Shown piece by piece: positions 38,854 through 46,261 of a stretch of 64,000 nt of DNA. The notes beneath the pieces were generated by a model. That model ran no database searches. It was not told the origin of the DNA and worked only from the letters and a program-made list of their open reading frames with translations. Location of the stretch: NCBI GenBank assembly GCA_020344215.1, contig CP070815.1, positions 2,664,644 through 2,728,643 on the forward strand, written 5' to 3'. The first letter of the stretch is position 1. The number at the start of each line of letters is the position of its first letter. The DNA is from Gemmatimonadota bacterium. GTDB taxonomy: Bacteria; Gemmatimonadota; Gemmatimonadetes; Palauibacterales; KS3-K002. The translations under genes were made by a program, and so were the position numbers.

Positions 38854-38883
38854 TATATAGCGGCTCTCAGTCAGCTTGCTCAA
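38854..38883 (-). promoter_or_regulatory. Sigma-70-like promoter for speE
   Basis: On the minus strand TTGAGC (38878-38883) precedes TATATA (38854-38859) by 18 bp. The start would lie about 50 nt before the speE ATG. The -35 overlaps the last codon of the glutamine-synthetase-like remnant. Confidence 0.45.
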
Positions 38884-39093
38884 GCGCTTCGCCAACATGC
38901 TTGAGTGAGAGGAACGACTCGACGAGTCCATCCCCTCAGAGTCTCTCGGATCACGCGGTCGTCCTCGAGCAGCTCGAGGGCACGATCGAGGGTGGTCGGC
39001 ACTGCGCGGCCGTCGCCAGCTACGGGTTGCAGGCGCGGGCAGCGCCACGCGCTCACACCACGCTCCGCCTGCAGCGAGTGGCTGCGCCCCGGA
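38880..39093 (-). pseudogene. Decayed 3' fragment resembling a glutamine synthetase
   Basis: Between nadE and speE there is no full gene, but one minus-strand frame stays open for about 70 codons after the nadE stop. Its central part reads PRLQPVAGDGRAVPTTLDRA and continues LELLEDDRVIRE, ending at TGA 38880. The pattern (proline-rich turn, G-D/N-G, then LPxSLxEALxxLExDxVLRE) is the conserved tail of type I/III glutamine synthetases and gamma-glutamylpolyamine synthetases. No catalytic motif, start codon or ribosome site precedes it. It may be the remains of a polyamine-related GS lost next to speE, or a chance resemblance. Confidence 0.4.
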
Positions 39094-40851
39094 CTACTCG
39101 TCGCTCGGCGCCGGCCGGTAGCGGTTGGTGATGGGGAGGCGCCGGTCTTTGCCGAAGGCGCGTCGCGAGATGCGGATTCCGGGTGGCGCCTGGCGTCGCT
39201 TGTACTCGGCCCGATCGATCATCTCCACCACACGGTAGACAACCTCCCGGTCGAACCCCTGCTTCTCGATCTCCTCGGGGCTGCGGTCTTCCTCTACGTA
39301 TGCTTCGATGATCGGATCAAGCACGTCGTACGGCGGTAGGCTGTCGGTGTCCAGCTGGTTCTCGCGCAACTCGGCGGACGGGGGCTTCTCGATGATCCGT
39401 TGCGGGATCAGCTCCTCTTCCCGATTCCGCCAGCGCGCGAGGCGGCATACCCAGGTCTTGGGGACGTCTTTCAGAATGGCGAAGCCGCCCGCCATGTCGC
39501 CGTAGAGGGTGGCGTATCCGACGCTCATCTCGCTCTTGTTGCCGGTCGCCACCACCAGCCAGTCGAACTTGTTGGAGAGGGCCATCAGGAAGTTACCGCG
39601 AATCCTCGCCTGAATGTTCTCTTCGGCGACGTTGGGCTCGGTTCCCTCGAACCGGTCTTTCAGCGACTCGAGGTAGCAGCCGAAGACTCCGTCAATCGGG
39701 ACCTCGATGAGCTCGACGGCAAACCGCCGTGCGAGCTCGACGGCGTCCTCGCGGTTTTCTGGCGCGGTGTAGCTCGAGGGCATCGAAACGGCGGTGACGG
39801 CGTCGGCACCAAGGGCGTCGACGGCGACCGCCAGAGCGAGAGCGGAGTCGACACCACCGGAGAGCCCCAGGACAACGTGTTGGAATCCGTTCTTGCTGAA
39901 GTAGTCCGACGTACCGAGCAGCAGCGCCCGGTACACCTCGGTTTCCGGATCGAGAAGTTCGATGGGCGGCTTCGACTCAAGCTCCGGCTTCTTGCGTCGC
40001 GGCCGGCGGACCGGCGTCACCTGCACTCTGTCCCTCAGAGGGCTGAGCCGCTGGCGCCAGCGCGGATCGTGCAGGCGGCGACGCGAGGCCCCCCTCAGAT
40101 CTAAGTCGATCACGACGTGATCTTCAGCGAACTGCTTCGCCCGGGCGAGGACGGTACCGCGCGGGTCGATCACCAGGCTGTGCCCATCGAAGACAAGCTC
40201 GTCCTGCCCGCCGACGGTGTTGCAGAACGCTAGGAAGCAGCCGTAGTCCTCACAGCGCGTCGCGAGCATGCGCTCGCGGGTCGGTCCCTTGCCGCGACTG
40301 TAAGGCGACGCCGATATGTTGACCAGCACATCGGCCTTGCCGTCCAAGACCGCGCGCTGCGCCGGGCCACCCGGGTACCAGAGGTCCTCGCAGATGGTCA
40401 CGCCGACCTTTACACCGTCCATGTCGAGCACCAGCGTGTCCCTGCCGCGGGCGAAGTACCTCTGTTCGTCGAACACACCGTAGTTCGGCAGATAGCGCTT
40501 ACGGTACTTGGCGGCGATCTCCCCGCCGGTGACCACGGCGGCGGTGTTGAACAAGTCGTCACAGAGCTCGGGGAACCCGATCACAGCCACCAGATCACGC
40601 ACCTCGACGGCGAGCTCAAGCAGCGCCGCCTCTGCCCGCTCGGCAAAGTGTGGCTTGAGAAGGAGATCCTCAGGCGGATAACCAGTGATCGTCAGCTCGG
40701 GGAATAGCGCGATGTCGGCCCCGAGCTCGCGCACGCGCTCAAGGCTCTCGCGGATCTTCTTTACGTTCCCATGGATGTCGCCTACGACCAGATTGCGCTG
40801 GCAGAGCGCCACGCGAATGACCCGGTCCTCGCCTCGAGATGTCTTTCCCAT
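39094..40851 (-). CDS. nadE: Glutamine-dependent NAD+ synthetase
   Basis: A 585-residue two-domain enzyme for the last step of NAD synthesis, converting deaminated NAD to NAD with glutamine and ATP. The N-terminal nitrilase-type glutaminase has Glu in FPELTITGYPPED near residue 50, Lys in KYRKRYLPNYGVFDE near 117 and Cys in GVTICEDLWYPGG near 155. The C-terminal synthetase has the ATP loop GLSGGVDSALAL near 327, ATGNKSEMSVGYATLYGD near 440 and FGKDRRLPITNRYRP at the end. The length is in the usual range for glutamine-dependent NadE. ATG 40851 is taken; a GTG at codon 14 is less likely. Confidence 0.96.
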   Translation of the reverse strand: MGKTSRGEDRVIRVALCQRNLVVGDIHGNVKKIRESLERVRELGADIALFPELTITGYPPEDLLLKPHFAERAEAALLELAVEVRDLVAVIGFPELCDDLFNTAAVVTGGEIAAKYRKRYLPNYGVFDEQRYFARGRDTLVLDMDGVKVGVTICEDLWYPGGPAQRAVLDGKADVLVNISASPYSRGKGPTRERMLATRCEDYGCFLAFCNTVGGQDELVFDGHSLVIDPRGTVLARAKQFAEDHVVIDLDLRGASRRRLHDPRWRQRLSPLRDRVQVTPVRRPRRKKPELESKPPIELLDPETEVYRALLLGTSDYFSKNGFQHVVLGLSGGVDSALALAVAVDALGADAVTAVSMPSSYTAPENREDAVELARRFAVELIEVPIDGVFGCYLESLKDRFEGTEPNVAEENIQARIRGNFLMALSNKFDWLVVATGNKSEMSVGYATLYGDMAGGFAILKDVPKTWVCRLARWRNREEELIPQRIIEKPPSAELRENQLDTDSLPPYDVLDPIIEAYVEEDRSPEEIEKQGFDREVVYRVVEMIDRAEYKRRQAPPGIRISRRAFGKDRRLPITNRYRPAPSDE

Positions 40852-41032
40852 CGTGTTCTCCGGCCTCCGACCCTGACCTGAGATCCACCTAACAATCTGC
40901 GTATCATCGCCAGGAGCGCAAACCCCGCGCCAAGGACTGGCGCCGGACGCCCCAAATATGCATCCTAAATGGACTTCACCTGCGCTCGGGGGTCGCCTAC
41001 CGAGACCATGTTAGCGCCGGAGGCGTAGGGCG

Positions 41033-41797
41033 ATGGCCCAGCAGGACACAGGAACGAATTGGGTGGTGGTCGGGGCCGGGGCTCTGTTCCTCGCCCTGGC
41101 GGTCCTCGCCTTCCCCAACCCGGTGCTTCGAGCCGTCGTTGCGGTGGTCGTCTTCATCGGGGCCTTCCTCATGGCCCGGCCCAAGGACGAGACTCCGGTC
41201 GAGAACCCTCTGCTCGAGCAGCTGCGGACCGGCAAGGGTGGACTGGACCGCCGCAAGTACGGCCGCCTGCGCTCGACCACCGAGCGACTGCTCGACAACG
41301 TCCGGCATATGAACCGGATCGCCATCGACGGGCGCGAGGGTCGGCTATCGCCTCGTCACGCGCACGCCGAGCTCGATCGCCTCGCCGCCGTGATGCGCGA
41401 CGTCATCGACGAGATCCGCAAGGCCGCCGGCGTGCCCACGCCGGTCGAAGAGCCGGGCTCGCGCCCAGGCAAGGTCGTGCAGCCGTCGGTCGTTCTCCCT
41501 AAGGCCCAGCGCGAAGAGCCGGCTGAGGAGGAGGAGGCTCCTGCCCCCACGGAAGCCGAGCTGCAGGACGAGGTCGACGAGACCGACAAGATGTTAGACG
41601 AGCTGGAAGCCCAGGCCGAAGCCGAAGCGGCTCGGGCCGCTGAGGCGACAACGGCTAGCGAAGGGGACGACGAGGCAGAGGCAGAGGCAGACGAGCCGGA
41701 GGGTGAAGAGGAGCCCGAGGAGGAGGAGGAAGACTCGGAAGACGAAGACGACTCAGAGGAGGACGAGGAAGACGAGGAAAAACCACGGTCCAAGTAG
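41033..41797 (+). CDS. Membrane protein with coiled coil and acidic tail, paralogue of 43423-43863
   Basis: A 254-residue protein of unknown function. Two predicted membrane helices lie at residues 9-27 and 31-47. A helical segment (about 70-130) contains RLRSTTERLLDNVRHMNRIA. The C-terminal third is extremely acidic, ending in long Glu/Asp runs, which suggests a disordered cytoplasmic tail. The helical part aligns with the protein at 43423-43863 (RLRxxxxxLLDxxRxxNxxAxD and ...IRxxAG), so the two are paralogues. They flank a 485-residue Hpt-like protein. GGAGGC precedes ATG 41033. The function is unknown; a membrane adaptor or organiser is a guess. Confidence 0.75.
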   Translation: MAQQDTGTNWVVVGAGALFLALAVLAFPNPVLRAVVAVVVFIGAFLMARPKDETPVENPLLEQLRTGKGGLDRRKYGRLRSTTERLLDNVRHMNRIAIDGREGRLSPRHAHAELDRLAAVMRDVIDEIRKAAGVPTPVEEPGSRPGKVVQPSVVLPKAQREEPAEEEEAPAPTEAELQDEVDETDKMLDELEAQAEAEAARAAEATTASEGDDEAEAEADEPEGEEEPEEEEEDSEDEDDSEEDEEDEEKPRSK

Positions 41798-41881
41798 CAG
41801 CTCTCGCTACCGCGTAAGGCTCAGCTGGCTCGCTAAACGTTCGGGCCGTCACCACCCCTACCGTTAAGTTCACCCTGCCCT

Positions 41882-43339
41882 CTAATGCCGCTCGGCGGCG
41901 ACCGACACGTACCGCGCGATCAGATCGAACAGTTCCTCGAGATCGTGCCGCATCCCATCGGCATCCGGGCCCGTGAGGCGCTGGAGCCGCTCGTCGATGC
42001 GCGTGCGGAGCGCCAGCGCCTGCTGGAGTGCCGCGTCGGGATCGAACACTGCGCCCTCTACCGCAACCTCCTCAACCTGACCGCCTGCGATCGCCAGTCG
42101 GAGCGACTGTTCGGCATCTGCGACAGCGCGGGCACGCACAGCTTGCTCGCCAGCCTCCAGGTAGACCCGCAGGTTGGCGAAGACCGGCCCGAAACCGGTC
42201 GCCAGCGCCTTTAACTGAGCCGGCGGTCTTACAAGCTGAGCGCGCAGGGCAGCAGCGGCGCGCCGGGCGACCCGTCCCATCGCCATGTGATTGAATGCGG
42301 CGGCCCGCTCGCGCAGGTGGCGGAGTGTGTTCGCCAGCGATTCGCCCGCCAGTCGCATCTGCTCCGTACGGGACTCGAGCATCGTCTTGCGCAAGTTCTC
42401 GCTCCGCTCGAGCCTCTGCGTGGCTTCGTTCAAGAAGTAGCGCTCGGGAGAGCCGCCCTGATCACTGGCGACGGGGCACGAGACGATGTGTGGCCCCTCG
42501 GGGAAAAACAGGTCGCTCACCCAGATCACCTGCCGCGACCGGCGTACCTTCTCCATCACGCTCTCTTTAAGCCGGTCGACCTCGACAGCACGCCCGCCCA
42601 CCTGGGTGACGGAGGGCGCGCTTTCGCCGGGGACCCGCATTCCCTCGAGCACCTCACGAGCGTGGCGAAAGACCGTCAGGTAGCCTGGACCGACGGTCGC
42701 GTTCAGGTCGGCGATCTGCAGGATGAGCTCTTCCACGGCACTGAGTGCCTTGTCCTCGGGCGACAGGACATCGACCCGCTCCAGCTCGCGCAGGCGGCGG
42801 ATCTTGCGAAGCATGGTCTTGAGCGGCTCCCGATCGCGTGGATCGTTCTCGAGACGCTCGACCGCATCTCCCAGATCACCGATCAAAGCCGACAGCACGG
42901 CCTCCGCCTCATCCGGATCCACCTCCACCGTCGGCGCATTGGGATTCACTGCGTCGTCCGCGCTCTCAGCGGTCAACGACGCCGGCTCATCGCTCAGAGC
43001 ATCGACGGCGCTGCGCAAACGCAACTCCGCCTCGCCGTCGCGCTTGGGCAAGGCTGTGACCACAGCGTCCAACTGCTTGACGACCTCCCGGAGCGAGCGG
43101 TCGAGATCATCCGACCAGGCGCGCTTGCCCGCGACCACCTGCACCGACACCTTCTGGAGCGCCGTCGAGGCATAGGCCGCCGCCTCGTGGTTGGCGAGCA
43201 CAGCCGCGTGGTGGAGACGCCGCGCTGCCCGGCGAACCCCATCCACATTCGGGCCGCCTTCCCCACCGAGAGCCTCGCGGAGGCGATCGACGTACTTGCG
43301 CGCGTCAGCGGCGAATATCTCGAACAAGTTGGGACTCAT
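41882..43339 (-). CDS. Hpt-like (degenerate CheA P1-type) helical protein of unknown function
   Basis: A 485-residue, mostly helical soluble protein. The start, LFEIFAADARKYVDRLREAL, resembles the first helix of CheA/Hpt domains. A paired histidine in AARRLHHAAVLANHEAAA near residue 45 lies where the phospho-accepting HSLKG would be, but the HSLKG motif itself is absent, so phosphotransfer is uncertain. A second helical domain (about 145-240) is followed by a low-complexity link and, from about 300, a helical region rich in Arg, Leu and Ala. It is divergent from the paralogue gene at 41033 and lies 83 bp downstream of its paralogue at 43423. I do not recognise the whole as a named family. Confidence 0.72.
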   Translation of the reverse strand: MSPNLFEIFAADARKYVDRLREALGGEGGPNVDGVRRAARRLHHAAVLANHEAAAYASTALQKVSVQVVAGKRAWSDDLDRSLREVVKQLDAVVTALPKRDGEAELRLRSAVDALSDEPASLTAESADDAVNPNAPTVEVDPDEAEAVLSALIGDLGDAVERLENDPRDREPLKTMLRKIRRLRELERVDVLSPEDKALSAVEELILQIADLNATVGPGYLTVFRHAREVLEGMRVPGESAPSVTQVGGRAVEVDRLKESVMEKVRRSRQVIWVSDLFFPEGPHIVSCPVASDQGGSPERYFLNEATQRLERSENLRKTMLESRTEQMRLAGESLANTLRHLRERAAAFNHMAMGRVARRAAAALRAQLVRPPAQLKALATGFGPVFANLRVYLEAGEQAVRARAVADAEQSLRLAIAGGQVEEVAVEGAVFDPDAALQQALALRTRIDERLQRLTGPDADGMRHDLEELFDLIARYVSVAAERH

Positions 43340-43422
43340 GGATGACTGGATCCGGGGATCGCCGAAGGTCTAACACCCCGCGTTCTAGCACTGGAGTGCT
43401 ACAACTGGAGCATCAGCGAGGA

Positions 43423-43863
43423 TTATCCTGCCTTCTCCTCCCCGCCCTCCGCTACTGCGGCCTCCTCGTTTTCAGCGGACATCTGGCCGGCGGTGCCACG
43501 TATATCCTCTATGAGTGCCTTGAGTCGCCCCTCGATCTTGTCCATCTCGCGCGCCGCCGTCTCCCGGCTCCGGAAACCGCGCTCGGCGTCAACCGCCATC
43601 CAGTTGAGCCGGCGGATCTCGTCGAGGAGCTGCTGAACCTGCGCCCGCAGCCGCACGAAGCGGCGCTTGTGCACTTTGTCGGATGGAGACTGGGTCACGA
43701 GCTCTACCACGCCGAGCCTCGCTGATGCCCAGACGATCGGCGCTAGTAATAGGAGGCCAAGACTGAGCCGGGCAGCGGGTTCGTTACCGAAGTACAGAAC
43801 GGCGGCATCCGCCAGGAGAGCGATTATAAGGACAACAACTTCGAGAGTTGGACGACGTGGCAT
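43423..43863 (-). CDS. Small membrane protein with coiled coil, paralogue of 41033-41797
   Basis: A 146-residue protein with two predicted membrane helices (residues 7-27 and 31-50) and then a helical region with RLRAQVQQLLDEIRRLNWMAVD near 72. The helical part matches the protein at 41033-41797 in order and spacing, including a shared IRGTAG-like end. It lacks the long acidic tail but ends in a short Glu-rich stretch. It is upstream of the Hpt-like gene on the same strand and possibly co-transcribed with it across 83 bp. The function is unknown. Confidence 0.72.
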   Translation of the reverse strand: MPRRPTLEVVVLIIALLADAAVLYFGNEPAARLSLGLLLLAPIVWASARLGVVELVTQSPSDKVHKRRFVRLRAQVQQLLDEIRRLNWMAVDAERGFRSRETAAREMDKIEGRLKALIEDIRGTAGQMSAENEEAAVAEGGEEKAG

Positions 43864-44002
43864 CAGGGCCTCCGCCTACTGGGTTGATTGGTCGAGTCCG
43901 GGCTTCGCATGAGCGTTTGGAGCGTGTTCGGCGGGGGAGTCTGGCTGCCGGCCAACTGTGTAAACTAGACAGAATAGGGCATTTGCGCCAGTTTGCGCCT
44001 CG

Positions 44003-44293
44003 ATGCATCCCGACGAGGCAGCTTCCCAGCTCCGCGAGGAACTCGAGGACGCCCTCGCCGATCTGGCCGAGGGACGGGTGGAGGGCCCTGTTCGCGCCGT
44101 CTTGCCACCGCCCGACCTCGGACCCGACACCTCCTTTTCCGTCGAGCTATCCACCGGTTCCCAGCTCACCCGCGTCTCCCTGCCGACCGGCCTCGCCATG
44201 GCCTACCTGGCCGACGAAGAGGCGGCGGTCGACGAATGGAAGTGCTGGGTTGCCGCGCTTCGGGAACGCGTAATGATGGGGGGAGTCGGGTAA
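44003..44293 (+). CDS. Small protein of unknown function
   Basis: A 96-residue frame with strongly GC-ending codons typical of genuine genes here. The N-terminal part is acidic and helical (EELEDALADLAEG), followed by a beta-rich region and a C-terminal helix with a tryptophan and a cysteine (EWKCWVAALRER). No signal or membrane span. The ribosome site before ATG 44003 is weak. It is convergent with ftcD. I do not recognise it; the composition is the main support. Confidence 0.55.
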   Translation: MHPDEAASQLREELEDALADLAEGRVEGPVRAVLPPPDLGPDTSFSVELSTGSQLTRVSLPTGLAMAYLADEEAAVDEWKCWVAALRERVMMGGVG

Positions 44294-44383
44294 GCGCCTC
44301 GCCTAGGTCGCGACCGGCCAGCGAGCCTGCCGTCGCCCTCGGGAGATGCCCAGACACCGAGCGCGTAGTCTTCCCGGCCCCGC

Positions 44384-46213
44384 CTAGCCCCCCAGCACCT
44401 CTTCCACCTTCGCGACCACCGATGCCGTTAGCTCATCACACTCCGCGGTTAACGCGCTCACCTTTTCCCGCATCTCTTTGTTGAAGCCTTCATCTGAGAT
44501 GTGGCGCAGGTTGATGCGGACGTTGTAGGCCGCGGCGTGCGCACCGGCCTTGGCCACATGCCCGCCGGTCCCCACGTCGCTCACCATCTCGGGATCGGCC
44601 AGCTCCGCCATCTCTTTGCACAGCACCAGTGCATCGCGGCACAGCTCTACTGTGCCCAACGGCACGCGGGTGGCCGTCTTGTACCCTTCCTCCATCGCCC
44701 TTGCGCGTTCCGCCCGTTCCGCTTCCGTGTCCTTCGCCATACGCATCGCCTCGATCACGGAATCGAACGCCTCTGTATCCTCATCGACGCCGCGGACCAG
44801 CGCGTCCTTCACCTCCTGAGCCCGCTCGGCGATCGAGCACAATACGTCGTAGTGCTCATCGAACTCGCCTTTGCCCACCGAGAGGTTCGCGACCATCCCC
44901 GCCAGCCCAGCGCCAAGCGCTCCGGCGAGGGCCGCTACCGAACCACCTCCCGGTGCCGGTGTGTCGCGCGACACCTCATCCACGAAGTCGAAGGTCGAGC
45001 GACTTACCAGCGGCCCTGGCACCCGCGGCATACCGAGCACCTTCTCTTCTGCGTCGAACGGAGCCACATCCCTCAGCCCCATCGACTGGATCGCCGTCTC
45101 CATGAGGTCGGGAACCGGGAGCCCCGTCGACTTGTGCATGCGCCGCAAGTAGAATCTGGCCGACTCACGTATCGCCGCGTAGGGGACGACGCCGACGATC
45201 TCCGAGCCGCTGATCACGATCCCACGCTTCCGGGCCTCCTCCCTGGCCGCCTCGAGAACCTCGTGCGGCGGACTCACCTTATAGTCGGTGAGGTTCATGC
45301 TGATCTGCGCCTTCTTGTAGTCATCGATGACCCAGCCGATCGCTTTGACGTGCGTGAACTTGCCATCGGTGAAGACGGGGCCGCTGGGCTTCTCGGGATC
45401 GATTCCCAGGTCCTCGTAGCGCCGGCGAAGGTCGCCGCCGTGCACTTCGCGGTAGTGTTCGGCCAGAGCTTCGAATGATTCGCCGACGAAGTCGCAGGGG
45501 CCGCACGGATAGGTGCCGTCCTCTGGGAAGCGGACGACCTCGCCCTTGTAGTAGAGGGGCTCGGTGTTACCCCGGCGCTTCCAGCGCCCGCGCTCACGCA
45601 GCACGTAAGCGATCTCGTTGGCGTAGCGCCGGTCGGTGGTATTCAGGTTGATGTTGTAGGCGATCAGGAACTCCCGGGCCCCCACGGCGGTAGCACCGGC
45701 CGTCGGATTGAACTCCGCCGCGCCGAAGTCAGGCTTCCATTCCGGATCCTTCAGCTTCTCAGCCAGCCCCTCGTACTCGCCGGCCCGTACCTTCGCAAGG
45801 TTCCGGCGCTCCGGTACGCTCGCCGCATACTCGTACAGGTAGACCGGTATGCCGAGCTCCTCACCTATGCGGCGTCCCGCCGCGCGCGCGAGCTCGACAC
45901 AATCTCCCATCGTCAAGCCGGAGACGGGCACGAAGGGGCACACGTCGGTGGCGCCGAAGCGCGGGTGCGCGCCCTGGTGCCGGCGCATGTCGATGACTTC
46001 CGATGCACGTTTGACGGCGCGGAAGGCCGCTTCGGCGACCGCCTCGGGCGGGCCGACGAACGTGACCACGGTTCGATTGGTGTCGCGCCCGGGGTCCACG
46101 TCCAGTAGCCGCACACCCTGGACACCTTCGATGACGTCAGTGATCTCCTTGATGACCGCGTCGTCTCTCCCCTCAGAGAAATTGGGGACGCACTCGACGA
46201 TCTTCTCCATCAT
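44384..46213 (-). CDS. ftcD: Bifunctional glutamate formimidoyltransferase / formimidotetrahydrofolate cyclodeaminase
   Basis: A 609-residue fusion that moves the formimino group from formiminoglutamate (histidine breakdown) to tetrahydrofolate and then deaminates it to 5,10-methenyl-tetrahydrofolate. The transferase half starts VECVPNFSEGRDDAVI and keeps HQGAHPRFGATDV near 80. The cyclodeaminase (from about 415) has SRDTPAPGGGSVAAL near 430. An unusual insert of about 60 residues (about 205-265) splits the transferase and contains CGPCDFVGESF and HYREVHG, spaced C-x2-C-x12-H-x4-H, a zinc-finger-like pattern. ATG 46213 and ATG 46210 are both possible; the second has better ribosome-site spacing. 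No other hut gene is visible in the window. Confidence 0.93.
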   Translation of the reverse strand: MMEKIVECVPNFSEGRDDAVIKEITDVIEGVQGVRLLDVDPGRDTNRTVVTFVGPPEAVAEAAFRAVKRASEVIDMRRHQGAHPRFGATDVCPFVPVSGLTMGDCVELARAAGRRIGEELGIPVYLYEYAASVPERRNLAKVRAGEYEGLAEKLKDPEWKPDFGAAEFNPTAGATAVGAREFLIAYNINLNTTDRRYANEIAYVLRERGRWKRRGNTEPLYYKGEVVRFPEDGTYPCGPCDFVGESFEALAEHYREVHGGDLRRRYEDLGIDPEKPSGPVFTDGKFTHVKAIGWVIDDYKKAQISMNLTDYKVSPPHEVLEAAREEARKRGIVISGSEIVGVVPYAAIRESARFYLRRMHKSTGLPVPDLMETAIQSMGLRDVAPFDAEEKVLGMPRVPGPLVSRSTFDFVDEVSRDTPAPGGGSVAALAGALGAGLAGMVANLSVGKGEFDEHYDVLCSIAERAQEVKDALVRGVDEDTEAFDSVIEAMRMAKDTEAERAERARAMEEGYKTATRVPLGTVELCRDALVLCKEMAELADPEMVSDVGTGGHVAKAGAHAAAYNVRINLRHISDEGFNKEMREKVSALTAECDELTASVVAKVEEVLGG

Positions 46214-46261
46214 CGCTCCCAGGTATCAGAACTTGTGTGTGTCCGCTGGATTCGGGCCGAC

